This document shows, in pieces, positions 25,917 to 38,800 of a stretch of DNA of 64,000 bases (its first letter is position 1; every line of letters starts with the position of its first letter). Both the position numbers and the translations under genes were made by a program. Source of the DNA: Sipunculus nudus. Its lineage: Eukaryota > Annelida > Sipuncula > Golfingiida > Sipunculidae. The DNA is taken from positions 15,469,676 through 15,533,675 of the forward strand of contig CM049311.1 in assembly GCA_026874595.1 (NCBI GenBank), written 5' to 3'. The notes below the pieces were generated by a model. It was not told the DNA's origin and ran no database searches. It worked only from the letters and a program-made list of their open reading frames with translations.

Positions 25917-28235
25917 AACCTCTTTATTACAGGTACCTCTATTATCCACATCCTTTCATTACAGGTATGTCTATTACGGTCATCTCTTTATTACATGTAC
26001 CATCTATTAAGGGCTCCTCTTTATTACATGTAACTCTCTATTACAGGTACCTTTAATTATGAGCACTACTTTATTACAGGTACCCTCTACTGAGGGCAAC
26101 TCTTCATTACAGGTACCCTCTATTGGCACCTCTTTATTACAGGCACCTCTTTAACAGATACCCTCTGGTATAGGCACCTCTTTATTACAGGTAGCCACAA
26201 TTATGGACACCTTTTTATCTCAGGAACCTTTCTAATATATTCACTTCTCTATAAAAGGTACCCTCAATAATGGGCACCCCTTTATTACAGGAACTCTCTA
26301 TTCTGGGCAACTCTGTATTACAGGATTTATGTATTAAGGGCTACTCTTTATTACAGGAACTCTATATTACAGACATCTTTATATTACAGGAACACCTATT
26401 TTATAGGCACCTCTTTATTACAAGAACTCTCTATTCTTATCACCTCTTTATTACAGGAACTCTCTTATAAGGGCACCACTTTATTACAAGAACTCTCTAT
26501 TAAGTGCACCTTTTTATATCATGTATCTCTCTATTATGAGCACCTCTTTATTACTGGTTCATCTCTATTCTTGGCACTTCTTTATTACAGGAATTCATTA
26601 TTAAGGGCACCACTTTATAACAGGAAATCTACATTGGCCACACCTCATTATTACAGGAACCCTTTATAAAGGGCACCTCTTTATTACAGAAATTCATGAT
26701 TAAAGGCACCTCTGTAAAACAGGAACTCTCTATTAAGGAAACCTTTTCATTTCAGGTACCTCTCTATTATGAGCACCTCTTTATCACAGGAACTCTCTAA
26801 TAAGGGCACCTCTTTATTACAAGAACTCTCTATTAAGTGCACCTCTTCATTACAGGAACTCATTATTAAGGGCATCTCTTAATTACACGAACTCTCTATT
26901 TAGGGCACCTTTTTATCACAGAGACTCTTTATTATGGGCTCCTCTTTATTACAGGAACTCTTTATTCTGGGCAACTCTATATCACAGGATTTCTGAATAC
27001 AGGGCTTCTCTTTATAACAGGGACTCTCTATTAAGGGAACCTTTTTATAACGGGATTTCACTATTCTTGGCAACTCTGTTAATTACTGGATTTCTATATA
27101 AAGGGCTCCTCTTTATTACAGGAACTCTCTGTTAAGGGTACCTCTTTACTACAGGTTCTTCTCTATTCTGTGCACCTCTTCATTACAGGAGCTCACTATT
27201 AAGGGCACCTTTTTAAAACTGGAATTCTTTATTCAAGGCACCGCTTTATAACCGGATTTCTCTATCAAAGGCATTTCTTTATCACAGGAACACCTTTTCA
27301 TTTCAGGTATCTCTCTATTATGGGCACCTCTTTCTCACAGGAACTCTCTATTCTGAGCAACTGTTTATTACAGGATCTCACTATTAAGGGCAGGTTTTTA
27401 TAACAGGATTTCTCAATTCTTGGCAACTCTGTTAATTACAAGATTTCTCTATAAAGGGTGCCTCTTTATTACAGGAACTCCCTATTAAGGGTACCTCTTT
27501 ATTACAGATACTTCTCTATTCTGTTCACCTCTTCATTACAGGAACTCATTATTAAGGGCATATCTTTAATACAGGAACTCATAATAAAGGGCACCTTTTA
27601 TCACAAGAACACTCTATTATTGGCACCTCTTCATAAAAGGAACTCTCCATTATGTGCACCTTATTATTTCAGGTACTTCTCTATTCTTGGCACCTCTTTA
27701 TTACAGAAATGCTCAATAAAGGACACCTCTTTATTACAGAAACTCTAGAATAAGGGCACCTCTGTGTTACAGGAACTCTGTATTGTGTGCACCATTTTAT
27801 TACAGGTACTTCTCTTATCTTGGCACCTCTTAATTACAGGAACTCTCTATAAAGGACACCTCTTTATTTCAGGAACTCTCCATTATGTGCACCTCTTTAT
27901 TACATCCATTTCTCCATTTTTGGCATACCCTTATAACAGGAACTCTCTTTTAAGGGCACCTCTTTATTACAGGAACTCTAGATTAAGGGCACCTGTGTAT
28001 TACAGGAACTCTCTATTAAGGAAACCTTTACATTTCACGTACCTCTCTATCATTGGCACCTCTTTATTACAGGAACTCTCTATTAAGGGCACCTTTTCAT
28101 TTCAGGTAACTCACTATTATGGGAATTTTATTATTACGGGTAGCTTCAATTATTGGCACCCACCAACTCCATATAATAACTTTACTATTATGGGCACCAT
28201 CTATTATGGACGCATACATCTCATTATCAAGCATC
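25917..28235 (+). repeat. 33-bp minisatellite with acceptor-like units
   Basis: About 70 degenerate units. A typical unit is CACCTCTTTATTACAGGAAC followed by TCTCTATTAAGGG. Because 33 is a multiple of three, open frames run through it with an 11-residue period (SLLQELSIKGT-like), but these change frame at indels and lack any other sign of a gene. Nearly every unit has a pyrimidine tract plus TTACAG|G. A last unit lies at 28345-28375, followed by AGAGGTTATACTGTAT, the end sequence of the TIR elements described elsewhere. Confidence 0.95.
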
Positions 28236-29345
28236 TCTCGTTCAATGTTTTACATAGTGTGGAGAGACTTTTTTAAATGTCAGATTGTTCCTATCAAGGA
28301 TACTTTGGGTGTACCATTGACACTTGAGGATCCCTATCCTCTGTTATACAGGCACCTCTTGATTATGGGCAACACGGGTAATGAGTAATTTAGAGGTTAT
28401 ACTGTATCTGTCACAATCATGATCCCAAAAATGAGATATAAAAATCACAGTAAAACAGCTGTTCATTTCAAAAGGCTGAGAATGCACAACCATATATCAG
28501 ATAAATATATCACAGTAAGCAGCTGTTCATTTAAAAAGGCTGGTAATGCACAACCATATATCACCTACCATATCCTGGTGATTTTTGTTGTTTCTAGCAT
28601 TGTGGATTAAGAATATTGTAAAGACTCAATATTTTATGGATTTCTTTTCAGAAAATAATTTAAATTTGTATTTTCCTCTTGAATCATTTTTCTATAAAAA
28701 AGGGTTTTTTGTATTATTGTTATCAAAGGTATTAAATTAATAACATTAATTAATTCACATGATATGATTGGATGCTTTTGTGTAAAATGGGACATAAGTA
28801 TTGATGGTTTAAAATATTTTACAAAACAACAGTGCCTTTTTTACAGGTGTAATCAATAACTACAAACTGATGTGTTAAGCATATGCTTCTCAATATGTGG
28901 ACCTACACTATAATACTAAATCCTAAATGATTAAGGCATGAGAGTAATGAGTTAGGCTTATCCAGATATGGGTAACAAGTTGCTCCTTTCATTTCTAGAC
29001 TGTGCATGACACATGCAAGTACTTATCACCAATTGGGTGCGAAAAACATACATTAACTTTAAATGAACTGAAACACCTGGTAACATGAGAGGTATATGAT
29101 GACCACTTTACAGAATGGCTGAGCACTTGATATCAATGTCTGCATCTATCATTTTGTAAATAAATCCAATCTTCCCATTCATAATGTGGATGCACCTCTT
29201 GTGAAACAGTGGCTAAAAGAGAAAAGTACCTGTGGCCAAAATCTGATGAAAAAAATTTGGAATCAAAATTTAAAAAAATTCTGAGGTATCTCATTTTGGA
29301 TAAAATATATGTATTAAAACATTTGCCTATTAATGACAAATCTTG

Positions 29346-29349
<4 letters not shown>

Positions 29350-29415
<66 letters not shown>
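29350..29415. repeat. (TA)n microsatellite
   Basis: About 33 uninterrupted TA units. Confidence 0.95.
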
Positions 29416-29419
<4 letters not shown>

Positions 29420-29549
29420 GTGTTTCAGATGACACCCAATCTACTCTATTTTTTGTATTCTAATGTATATTTCATGGTATACATGCAGCAGTCAGAATTA
29501 TCCAATAAACACTAATTAATTAAGTAGACCTCACTGATCTAATATTTAC

Positions 29550-29613
29550 TTAAACTTTATTTATTTTACATGGATTGTACAAATAGTTATAATAACTAAT
29601 ATGAGGCACTCTC
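29550..29613 (-). mobile_element. SINE tail fragment, minus orientation
   Basis: Reverse complement reads GAGAGTGCCTCATATTAGTT followed by ATTATAACTATT, the same tail as the SINEs at 23108 and 48005. The tRNA-related head is missing, so it is a 5'-truncated copy. Confidence 0.7.
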
Positions 29614-31199
29614 AATGGCTCAGATTTTGGCGCTCCGTAGTCGGATCTAATATTGAAGCTTTATTTAGCAGTCTGGTTTTGTCAAAAAGAATCATAAAAA
29701 AAAATACTCCTGATTATTTGAAATGGCAAAATATGAAAACCAGTAGAAGTTTTAACTCAGACCTGTCAATTGTGGGTTTTAGTTGTCATGGTAACCTTGC
29801 AACAACAATGAATTTGAAGACTGCATGCCAGTCTGCGATAAAGGGTTTCACGTATGAATGACACTTTGGTGCACTGAACTGTAGACACATAGGTTTCACT
29901 TCAAAAGGTTTTTATATTTTTTACATGTGAATAAAAAAGTAGCACATCCATTAGGGAGAGCCCAGATGTATGGCAGTGATATTACATTGGTTTAATTTCC
30001 ATATGAAGAATATTATGATAATTTCTAATAAAGGTGCACAAAATTCTGAACTTTATATTGAAATTGCTTTTAAATTGGACCTCCTTTCAATATACCCTCC
30101 CTTCCATGGTACTATATGACGACATAACATCAGATAATCAGACTACCTACATGGTCAGGAGAAGTATGCAAACTGCTGTGACTCACTCACCTTTTAATAC
30201 AATTAACATCTGGCTAAACTCTTTAACAAGTGATGCACTGGACCATTAGTGCCCCTTTAAAAGGGTTGGCTTTTATATAATAAATTATAATATAATATAA
30301 TATAATATAATACAAAATAATATATCATAATTAATTATAAATAGATGACATACACTGATGTGCAACTCACTGATTGTTCCTGTTTCAATTTTTATGGAAT
30401 GTAGAAATGTGGCATGAATGTGCAAAATAACCCTATTTCACCATATTCTCCCCATGATGAAATGTGTTTAATATTATCATTTCCTAAAGGCGATATTCCT
30501 GTCATCTATCTAATGGAATATTACTAATTTTCCATTTCCCCAACAACCAATGTTCCTTAATTCCTTTTCCCAAGAGAAACATCCCTTAAAGGGGCCCAAT
30601 CACATATCTGACCTGTGGAGATTTAATAAAACTAGTCCAGAAAACATTGATACCACTGCACCCAAGCTGCATGTTTTGTTTATATCAATGTGTTTATAAT
30701 ATGTGGAGGCCCGCTGGTATAATCAAAACAAATTCAAAAAGGGCATCTAGTGGCAAGATAACATTTCTACTACTCATCATTTCATTCCTGGATGAATGTA
30801 CCTTCCATTCTGATTTTCCCTCCTAGCTTAATGTTCTTCTGTTTATTACCATTTAATAATGTTCCTTATATTCCCATTTTCACCCTTTAGGGATGCTCAA
30901 GGCCACCAGTTTCTCTTCATGTTCTTTAATGTTCTGTTATTAAACATTTATCTGAAAATGAATATCTTACATCAACAAAATTAACAAACCTATATTAAAT
31001 AATATTCCTTAACTAACAATTTCCATGAAATATATGTTCTTTACTTACTGACTATCCTAAAAAATTACCTGCAGCCAGGTTTTGCAAAATGAATATTTCT
31101 AAAAAATAACTGGTGCTGATCAGTGAAATAAATAACAGGAATTGTACTCATTTATAAAAAAAAGTTCTACAGACTAAAATTTCCAAAAAGAAGTTTTCT
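29614..31199. other. Intergenic, nothing recognised
   Basis: AT-rich. A short AATAT-type run lies at about 30276-30330. A GTGCCCCTTTAA (30249-30260) and inverted TTAAAGGGGCCC (30587-30598) could bracket an old element of about 350 bp. Confidence 0.45.
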
Positions 31200-31720
31200 A
31201 ATAGAAAAATTCGGACACTTTTTACAGATTTAATGTGGGTCGAAGTAGCTGATGTGGTCAGGGTACCGAAAACGTCTGTGAAAAACGAGACCCTTTCTTT
31301 TCAGTCCCGACATGTAAACTAATCTGGTTCCATTCATGGATGAGGGGATCCGACATCCAATGGTTACCCAGTCGTCCAAACTGTGTCAGACTCAAGCCTG
31401 GCTGGTAATTTTAATTCATCAATCTGTCTGCCAGCTCAGGACATAAAGTTAGGGGTACAGTTTCCATGAAGGAAGACCGTTAAGGGATATTGCTGTTTGT
31501 GGTTCAGCAGTCTGCTTTGTTAGCGAATGAATCATTTCCTGGACTGTCTTGTCTATACTGTTTCTGCCCACATATGAACTGGTTGTAATCTAAGTTAGTT
31601 TTTACTGGGAATAATGCGGGAGGCAGACAGCAATATTGAATGAGTTTGGAAAACTATTCCTGGCAGATTGTCGCGGATTGTGTTGTTTGGTTCTGATGTT
31701 TTTTTTGGTAGGTTTATGGG
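31200..31720. promoter_or_regulatory. Non-repetitive GC-richer island
   Basis: It differs from the AT-rich background and shows no repeat or long open frame. It includes a Runx-type TGTGGTT at 31498-31504. It is a candidate conserved non-coding element; the only evidence is composition and uniqueness by eye. Confidence 0.2.
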
Positions 31721-32489
31721 TGTTCAGCTGATATTAAGGTCAATACTCCCACATATGTATTTATAAAGCAACATTAGGAGTTTTTTTTTTGTATTTTACA
31801 TCATGATTTATCATTTTACTGCACACAATCATTCACAAACTTTTATTACAGATGGCAACAGAAACCACATATTGTATATGGAGCAAAGAGATTGAGTACA
31901 ATACTTATATAAGGGGAACTAAAAATCCATTTAAGGAGAAGGGGTATAGCTACCCTTCCCCCTCCTCTGACCCTTCCAACCCCAAAGGTGAAGCATATTT
32001 TCCACAGTGACATAAGGGGTGTTCCTGTTAAATTTGAGCCAAAGTTGAAGGGTCTTTTGTTTTAAATTGCTGAACCTGTACCCAAATTTAAAATTAAAAT
32101 TAATCATAAACCCTCATGAAATAATTCATTTTTCACAGAAATTATCAAAATGGCCTCTAAATATTGGTTCCTACAGTTAAACACTTAAATATTTACTTAA
32201 TTTATATATAATTTGCTGAAGGAGCATTCAAGGGCAGGGGTTCTTGTCCCTTCAACTTGTTTACTCCTTAGGCCCCTATGCTTAAACTTCTTTTGACTCA
32301 AATTGAGAAACTATCAATTACTAAATGATTAATTTCAAACAATTTATTGGCTTCCCCCCCAAAAAAATAATTGAAATAATTATAAAAAGTTAAAATTCTA
32401 ATGGGGTTTATGCTTGACAGAAAAAATTTGTATTACAAAAAAAATCAACATTTGCAGCTTCATGAGATATATATGCATGGTGTTTAATT

Positions 32490-32870
32490 AGTCATACCAG
32501 ACTGTATGACAAACAGCTATATTCATGTCACACCCTCCGTAAACGAAACCAAGCAACACATGACCTCTTTTGTTTCCTGGATGTCGACTTTGTTATGTCC
32601 TGTTTGGTCCGTCTCCTGGCTTTCACATGGACACAGAAGTCCATCCTGGAGGCAAACAAATACTGGCTGTTCCCTGACAATGGAGCTCTGTCATACTCGT
32701 TTCGCTTTATTTTACAAATAAAACGGTTTCTGTCAGATACGTTTGTCTGTAGGACAATAGACTTGCTCTGTTCTGTCAGTTAAACCACAGTCATGCTGAC
32801 AAATAGTTCATTTGGGGTGTGTTAACTGTTCAGGTGATAAAATGGCCTAGCTTGTCTCTGGCTGTCATAT
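32490..32870. promoter_or_regulatory. Non-repetitive GC-richer island
   Basis: Unique-looking stretch with a Runx-type AACCACA at 32783-32789 and a TGCTGAC (Maf half-site) at 32794-32800. Two overlapping open frames of 60-70 codons cross it, with no recognisable domain. Confidence 0.2.
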
Positions 32871-33499
32871 CTGACTGAAAATTTTTTCTTTTAATTTGTC
32901 TGTTTGTTGTACACCCTGCATATTTTTCTTCATGTTTGACTCTCTTTTTCTTATAAATTTTTATGAAAATCATAAAAGCACAAATTGATTATTTGTTTAT
33001 TCTAAAGCAAGACATGTAATAAGAGGAAAGGATTGAATAACAAAGAATGATATGGAATAAATATGAGGAACTCATATTACAAATAATTCTCATCTGTAGT
33101 ATATTTCATCAAATGTATGACAAAAGGATCAACTGAATGAGGCAATCAAATTGCATAGATGATACAATACAAAGGAAAATTACAAATGATTAGTTTAATA
33201 TTCAAAAGCCAAAGCAATTTCCAGATTATTTGTATAACCATGTATAACATTAAGTTGGTGTTTGTGGAGGGGGGGGGGAGAGAAGGGATATATCCTTTGA
33301 ATTAAAAAACCAGAAGTCCTTTATCCAGGGTAGGAGGGTAATACTGGATGGATGTTAATCCCCATCCACCTGTATGTATATGTAGGTGTGTTCTCTTAAG
33401 GTTTGAAATGTGATTTTCTAGTTTAATTAGCCTGTTATACTTTTGACTGCGTGACTTTGATTTATCACCACACAATCATAGTGTTACTTCTGAATGTAA

Positions 33500-34700
33500 C
33501 TAGATGTGTCGGAACGACACAAATGCCCCCAACTGGGGCAAATTAGAAACTTTTGTTAAATTTTGAAAATTTTTTTAAGTTCAGGAGGTGTGGTATGGTC
33601 AAAAGTAGGTCAACAAGGGCAAAATGCAAACTCAATCTGTAACCGGTCATTATCAAGCAATACACCAAAAATCAGGCCAGTATCTGCAGGCATTGTGAAA
33701 AAAAGTCCATACATGTGCATTTTCCATAAAAATTTCTGTCTTTCATGAAATTATCTATGTTTAGGAGCTGTAAAACAATCAAAAATAGGTCAAGCGGGAC
33801 GGAACGCAAACTCGACCTGTAACTGTCATTATCTGCCCACACATAAAAAGTCAGGATGGTATCTGCAGGCATTGAGGAGAAAAAGTCGGTACATATGCAT
33901 TTGTTATGAAAATTTCTATTTTTCATGAAATTTTCTCTGTTCAGGAGCAGTCAAATGGTCAAAAGTAGGTCAACGGGGACGAAATGCGAACTCGATCTGT
34001 AACTGGTCATTATATGCCCACACACCAAAAATCAGGCAAATATCTGCAGGCATTGCAAAAAAAAGTCTGTACATGTGTATTTGTCATGAAAATTTCTATT
34101 TTTCATGAAATTTTCTAAAGTTTAGGAGCCGTAAAACAGTCAAAAGTAGGTCAACTGGGACGAAATGCAAACTCGATCTGTAACTGGTCATTATCTGTCC
34201 ACACACCAAAAATCAGGCCAATATCTGCAGGCATTGCGAAAAAAAAGTTCATACATGTGTATTTGTCATGAAAATTTCTATTTTTCATGAAAGTTTCTAA
34301 GTTTAGGAGCCGTAAAATGGTCAAAATAGGTCAACTGGGACGAAACGCGAACTCGATCTGTAACTGGTCATTATCTGCCTACACACCAAAAATCAGGCCA
34401 ATATCTGCAGGCATTGCGAAAAAAAAGTTCGTACATGTGCATTTGTCATGAAAATTTCTATTTTTCATGAAATTTTCTAAATTTAGGAGCCGTAAATGAC
34501 CAAAAGTAGGTCAACCGGGACGAAACGCGAACTCGATCTGTAACTGGTCTATATCTGCCCACACATAAAAAATCAGGCCAATATCTGCAGGCATTGCGAA
34601 AAAAAGTCGGTACAACTGTTTGATTTTGGAATGACGGAAGGACGGAATGACGGACATGGGTAAAACTATATGCCCCGGCCACTTTGTGATGGGGGCATAA
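33500..34700. mobile_element. Non-autonomous pearl/Helentron-like element with 180-bp tandem core (E1)
   Basis: Left end: two small palindromes, GTGTCGGAACGACAC (33506-33520) and TGCCCCCAACTGGGGCA (33524-33540). Core: about six units of 180 bp, marked by AAAAGTAGGTCAAC near 33600, 33781, 33961, 34142, 34322 and 34502. Then GACGGA subrepeats (34632-34655) and a terminal hairpin TATGCCCC/GGGGCATA (34669-34676, 34692-34699). This order of palindrome, tandem core, short subrepeat and 3' hairpin is that of bivalve pearl elements and Helentron-associated elements. No coding capacity. Confidence 0.65.
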
Positions 34701-35389
34701 AAATTAAGAAACTTAATGCTTGAAGGAAAGAAGTTTAAAATTATGGTATACAAGACTTTAAATAAAACACACTGTGTAGTTAATTGCAAGTCTGTATTAA
34801 AACATAAATAAGAAATATAAATAAAAGAATGAATTTCTTTTCTCACATCCTTGGCTCTGCTTTTATCTAAAAAAACTTTTCATTTATTTACATATAAATT
34901 TTAATCTGATAATCATCTTCATAATGCTGATTCTACCAGTGGCTATAACAAAATAAAGGAATGGCATGATCGTCACATATTAACATGCAACAACAAATAA
35001 ATGCTATTACAGGCAAATGTTCTTTTTGCTGTAATTGTCCATGATTTCATCTTTTTAAACTCTAATTAATTAAAACTTTCACAGTCTCAGGGGTTTTTTT
35101 TATTACTCTTAGCACACAAATACAAATGTCATCAGAAAATTCATAAAAATTTAAGAATATCTAGACAGGTTTTGAAATGTTAAAAGTCATAAGAAATTGA
35201 TTTTATTAATCATGCCTAATGTTCATAATGTATAATTACTTTTAATATTTTTATATGTAGTCATAAAAAATTGATTAAAATGAACACTGAAAACAATGCT
35301 ATTTATAAGTCATCATGTGATATTATCTTATCTACTCGGAACTAAAGCTTCAGTGAAGAGATCTATTTTTTTGTCTATATAGCTAAAAT

Positions 35390-36300
35390 GAAAAAAACTG
35401 GGGACCCATTGGTCTCGACGCTCAGCTGAATTTGTTGAAAATTTAATTAGCGTTTTCAAAATGTAATCAGTTGGGACTTCAAGAGTTGTGAGCCAAATAT
35501 GCATTTTATATTATTTTGAATATTTGGTTATTGGAATTTATCAAAATGATAATATAATGATATGCTGACAGACAGACAAATGATTTACAAAGGGCCAACA
35601 ATATCCCTCAGTTGATTTCACATGGCTGCATAAAAAATTCAATAGCTGTTATTCTGCGGTCTCAAACATATAAAAAAATGTGTAAAAATTAGAAAAAACT
35701 AAGTGGCACCACCTGTCTTAACCAGGTAATACTTGATTTCAAGAACAATTGATCCAGCTTAACTTGAGAGTTGGAGACAAAATAAACACACAAGGTTTCA
35801 GGACACCATATGAAACAGTAGTTGAGAATCTGATAGTATCAATGTAAAACTAGTCATGATCAATAAACATTAAAAGCTTTCAGGACACCAGTTGAAACCA
35901 CAGCTGAGAAACTGACATGATTGCTGTCATTGACAGTCTCAAAAATAGAAAAAATTAGTTAAAAACCAATATAGATGGCACCACCAGTTTTTCAGAACTG
36001 ACAAAACTAGTCATGGTCACAATTCAAGGCAAGATTTATGGCAATTGTATCACATTTTTAATTATTCTGGGGGGTACTTACAAGCCCCATGGCTAGTAGG
36101 ATATAAGTCGCACTGACCATATTTCAGGTTTCCAAGGAGATTTTTTACTGACCTCCCTTGATCTTCACTTATAAGTTTCTAGGACAAGCAGATATGTTTT
36201 GTCCCTGCTAATCGACGACCAGATGGCCAGATGCCTAGCGATGGACAAAGCACCATTCCTATACCTCAGTTGACATTCAGTCAGCTGAGCTATAAATTTT
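35390..36300. mobile_element. Pearl/Helentron-like element with one to two core units (E2)
   Basis: It starts with GACCCATTGGTCTCGACGCT followed by CAGCTGA, and ends TCAGCTGAGCTATAAA; GCTCAGCTGA (35420-35429) and TCAGCTGAGC (36281-36290) are exact inverted copies. The interior carries core segments like AGTGGCACCACCTGTCT (about 35702) and ATGGCACCACCAGT (about 35975) and a short GACGACCAGATGGCCAGATG tract before the 3' end. Start, core and end match the larger element at 49150-51000, so both belong to one family. Confidence 0.6.
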
Positions 36301-36782
36301 ATGCACCTGGTAAAAATGAAATCATTTTAAACATCTGAAAAGAAAGTGAAATCATTTTACCAACTGGCCAACATGAAATATCTTACCCATCTGACCAAAA
36401 TGAGATACTTTTACCTATACCTGGCCAAAGTGGGATAATTTTAATCAAATAGTCTTTGTTAGACTATTGTAAACATCCTTGTAAATGTAAATTTATTTTA
36501 CTCATAAGGTGACTTTGAGCTAGAGTCACATGGTGAGATTTTGTTGATTCTACCCACCAGATTATATTGCCCATTTTCTGACAGTGACTGCTCTAACCAC
36601 CATGTCAAAGTGAGATTATTGTACCCATTGGCTCAAAATATGAGTTTTCTACCCACCTAGTCAGAGCAACGAGTTTATATTAACTCCTTCGTTGGAGTTA
36701 AGTTACTGCTGGATATTCTAACCTTATGATTAAACAGTTAAATCATTATCTGCACAGGATAAAAACAGGATTTGTTTTTAAA

Positions 36783-38800
36783 ACCAGGTGGTTGTTTTTA
36801 CAACACCTCTGTTAATCAGTCAGGTGTGTTTACAACAGCTCTATTAATCAGGTTGGTGTGTTTACAACAGCTCTGTTCATCAGTCAGGTGTGTTAACAAC
36901 AGCTCTATTAATCAGGTTGGTGTGTTTACAACAGCTCTGTTTATCAAGTGGTTGTGTTTACCACCCCTCTGCACATCAGAAAGGAATGTTAACAGCATTA
37001 TCTGTTCATCAGGAAGGTGTGTTTACAGCTGCTGTGTTCAACAGGTGGGTGTGTTCACAATACCTCTGTTCATCAGGAAGGAGTGCTTACAACAACTCTC
37101 TTCATCAGGTGGTTGTATGTACAACACCTCTGTTCATCAGGAAGGAGTGTTACAACAACTCTGTTCATCAGGTGGTTGTATTGACAACACCTCTGTTCAT
37201 CAGGAGGGTGTGTTTATAACATCTCTGTTCATCAGGAGGTTGTGATTACAACACCTGTGTTCATCAGGTAGGTGTGTTTACAACACCCTTGTTCATCAGG
37301 AGGGTGTGTTTACAACACCTCTTTTCATCAGGAGGGTGTGTTTATAACACCTCTGTTCATCAGGTAGGTGTGATTACAACACCTGTGTTCATCAGGTAGG
37401 TGTGTTTACAACACCCCTGTTCATCATGTGGTTGTATTTACAACACCTCTTTTCATCAGGAGGGTGTGTTTATAACACCTCTGTTCATCAGGAGGGTGTG
37501 ATTACAACACCTGTGTTCATCAGGTAGGTGTGTTTACAACACCCCTGTTCATCAGGAGGGTGTGTTTACAACACCCCTGTTCATCAGGAGGGTGTGTTTA
37601 CAACACCCCTGTTCATCAGGTAGGTGTGTTTACAACACCCCTGTTCATCAGGAGGGTGTGTTTACAACACCTCTGTTCATCAGGAGGGTGTGTTTACAAC
37701 ACCCCTGTTCATCAGGAGGGTGTGTTTACAACACCCCTGTTCATCAGGAGGGTGTGTTTACAACACCCCTGTTCATCAGAAGGGTGTGTTTACAACACCC
37801 CTGTTCATCAGGTAGGTGTGTTTACAACACCTCTGTTCATCAGGAGGGTGTGTTTACAACACCTCTGTTCATCAGGAAGGAGTGTTAAAACAACTCTGTT
37901 CATCAGGTGGTTGTATTTACAACACCTCTTTTCATCAGGAGGGTGTGTTTATAACACCTCTGTTCATCAGGAGGGTGTGTTTACAACACCTGTGTTCATC
38001 AGGTAGGTGTGTTTACAACACCTCTGTTCATCAGGTGGGTGTATTTACAATATCTCTGTTCATCAGGAAGGAGTGTTAAAACAACTCTGTTCATCAGGTG
38101 GTTGTATTTACAACACCTCTGTTCATCAGGAGGGTGTGTTTATAACACCTCTGTTCATCAGGAGGGTGTGTTTACAACACCTGTGTTCATCAGGTAGGTG
38201 TGTTTACAACACCCCTGTTCATCAGGAGGGTGTGTTTACAACACCTCTGTTCATCAGGAGGGTGTGTTTATAACACCTCTGTTCATCAGGTAGGTGTGTT
38301 TACAACACCCCTGTTCATCAGGAGGGTGTGTTTATAACACCTCTGCTCATCAGGAGGGTGTGTTAATTTACAACACCTCTGTTCATCAGGGGGGTGTGTT
38401 TACAACACCTCTGTTCATCAGGAGGGTGTGTTTATAACACCTCTGCTCATCAGGAGGGTGTGTTAATTTACAACACCCCTGTTCATCAGGAGGGTGTGTT
38501 TACAACACCCCTGTTCATCAGGAGGGTGTGTTTATAACACCTCTGCTCATCAGGAGGGTGTGTTTACAACACCTCTTTTCATCAGGGGGGGAGTGTTTAC
38601 AGCACCTCTGGTTATCAGAAGGGTTTGTTTACAACACCTCTGTTCATCAGGTGGGTGTATTTACATCACCTCTGTTCATCAGGTGGGAGTGTTTACAACC
38701 AACCTCTCTGTTCATCAGGAGGGTGTGTTTACAACACCTCTGTTCATCAGTTAATAGTGTTTACAACACCTCTGTTCATCGATAGGTGTGATAGCAACAC
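36783..38800 (+). repeat. 32-bp minisatellite open in all three + frames
   Basis: About 63 units; a typical one is GTGTGTTTACAACACCTCTG followed by TTCATCAGGAGG. Since 32 is not a multiple of three, a frame passes through all three registers every 96 bp, giving peptides such as FTTPLFIRR, VCLQHPCSSGG and CVYNTPVHQEG in rotation. None contains a stop, which explains several overlapping open frames here. Units at 37500-37870 are almost identical; edges are diverged. Degenerate remnants continue to about 38970. Confidence 0.97.

Noticed and set aside
26270-28276. Open frames with an 11-residue repeat
   Set aside because: Direct consequence of a 33-bp satellite unit; frames break at each indel.
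29133-29435. Open frames with Tyr-Ile repeats here and at other TA runs
   Set aside because: Translation of (TA)n microsatellites.
36783-38800. Long open frames of up to 158 codons
   Set aside because: They are products of the 32-bp minisatellite, present in all three frames, with no start context or other coding sign.
36783-38800. CRISPR-like array
   Set aside because: Units are contiguous without unique spacers, and the genome is eukaryotic.
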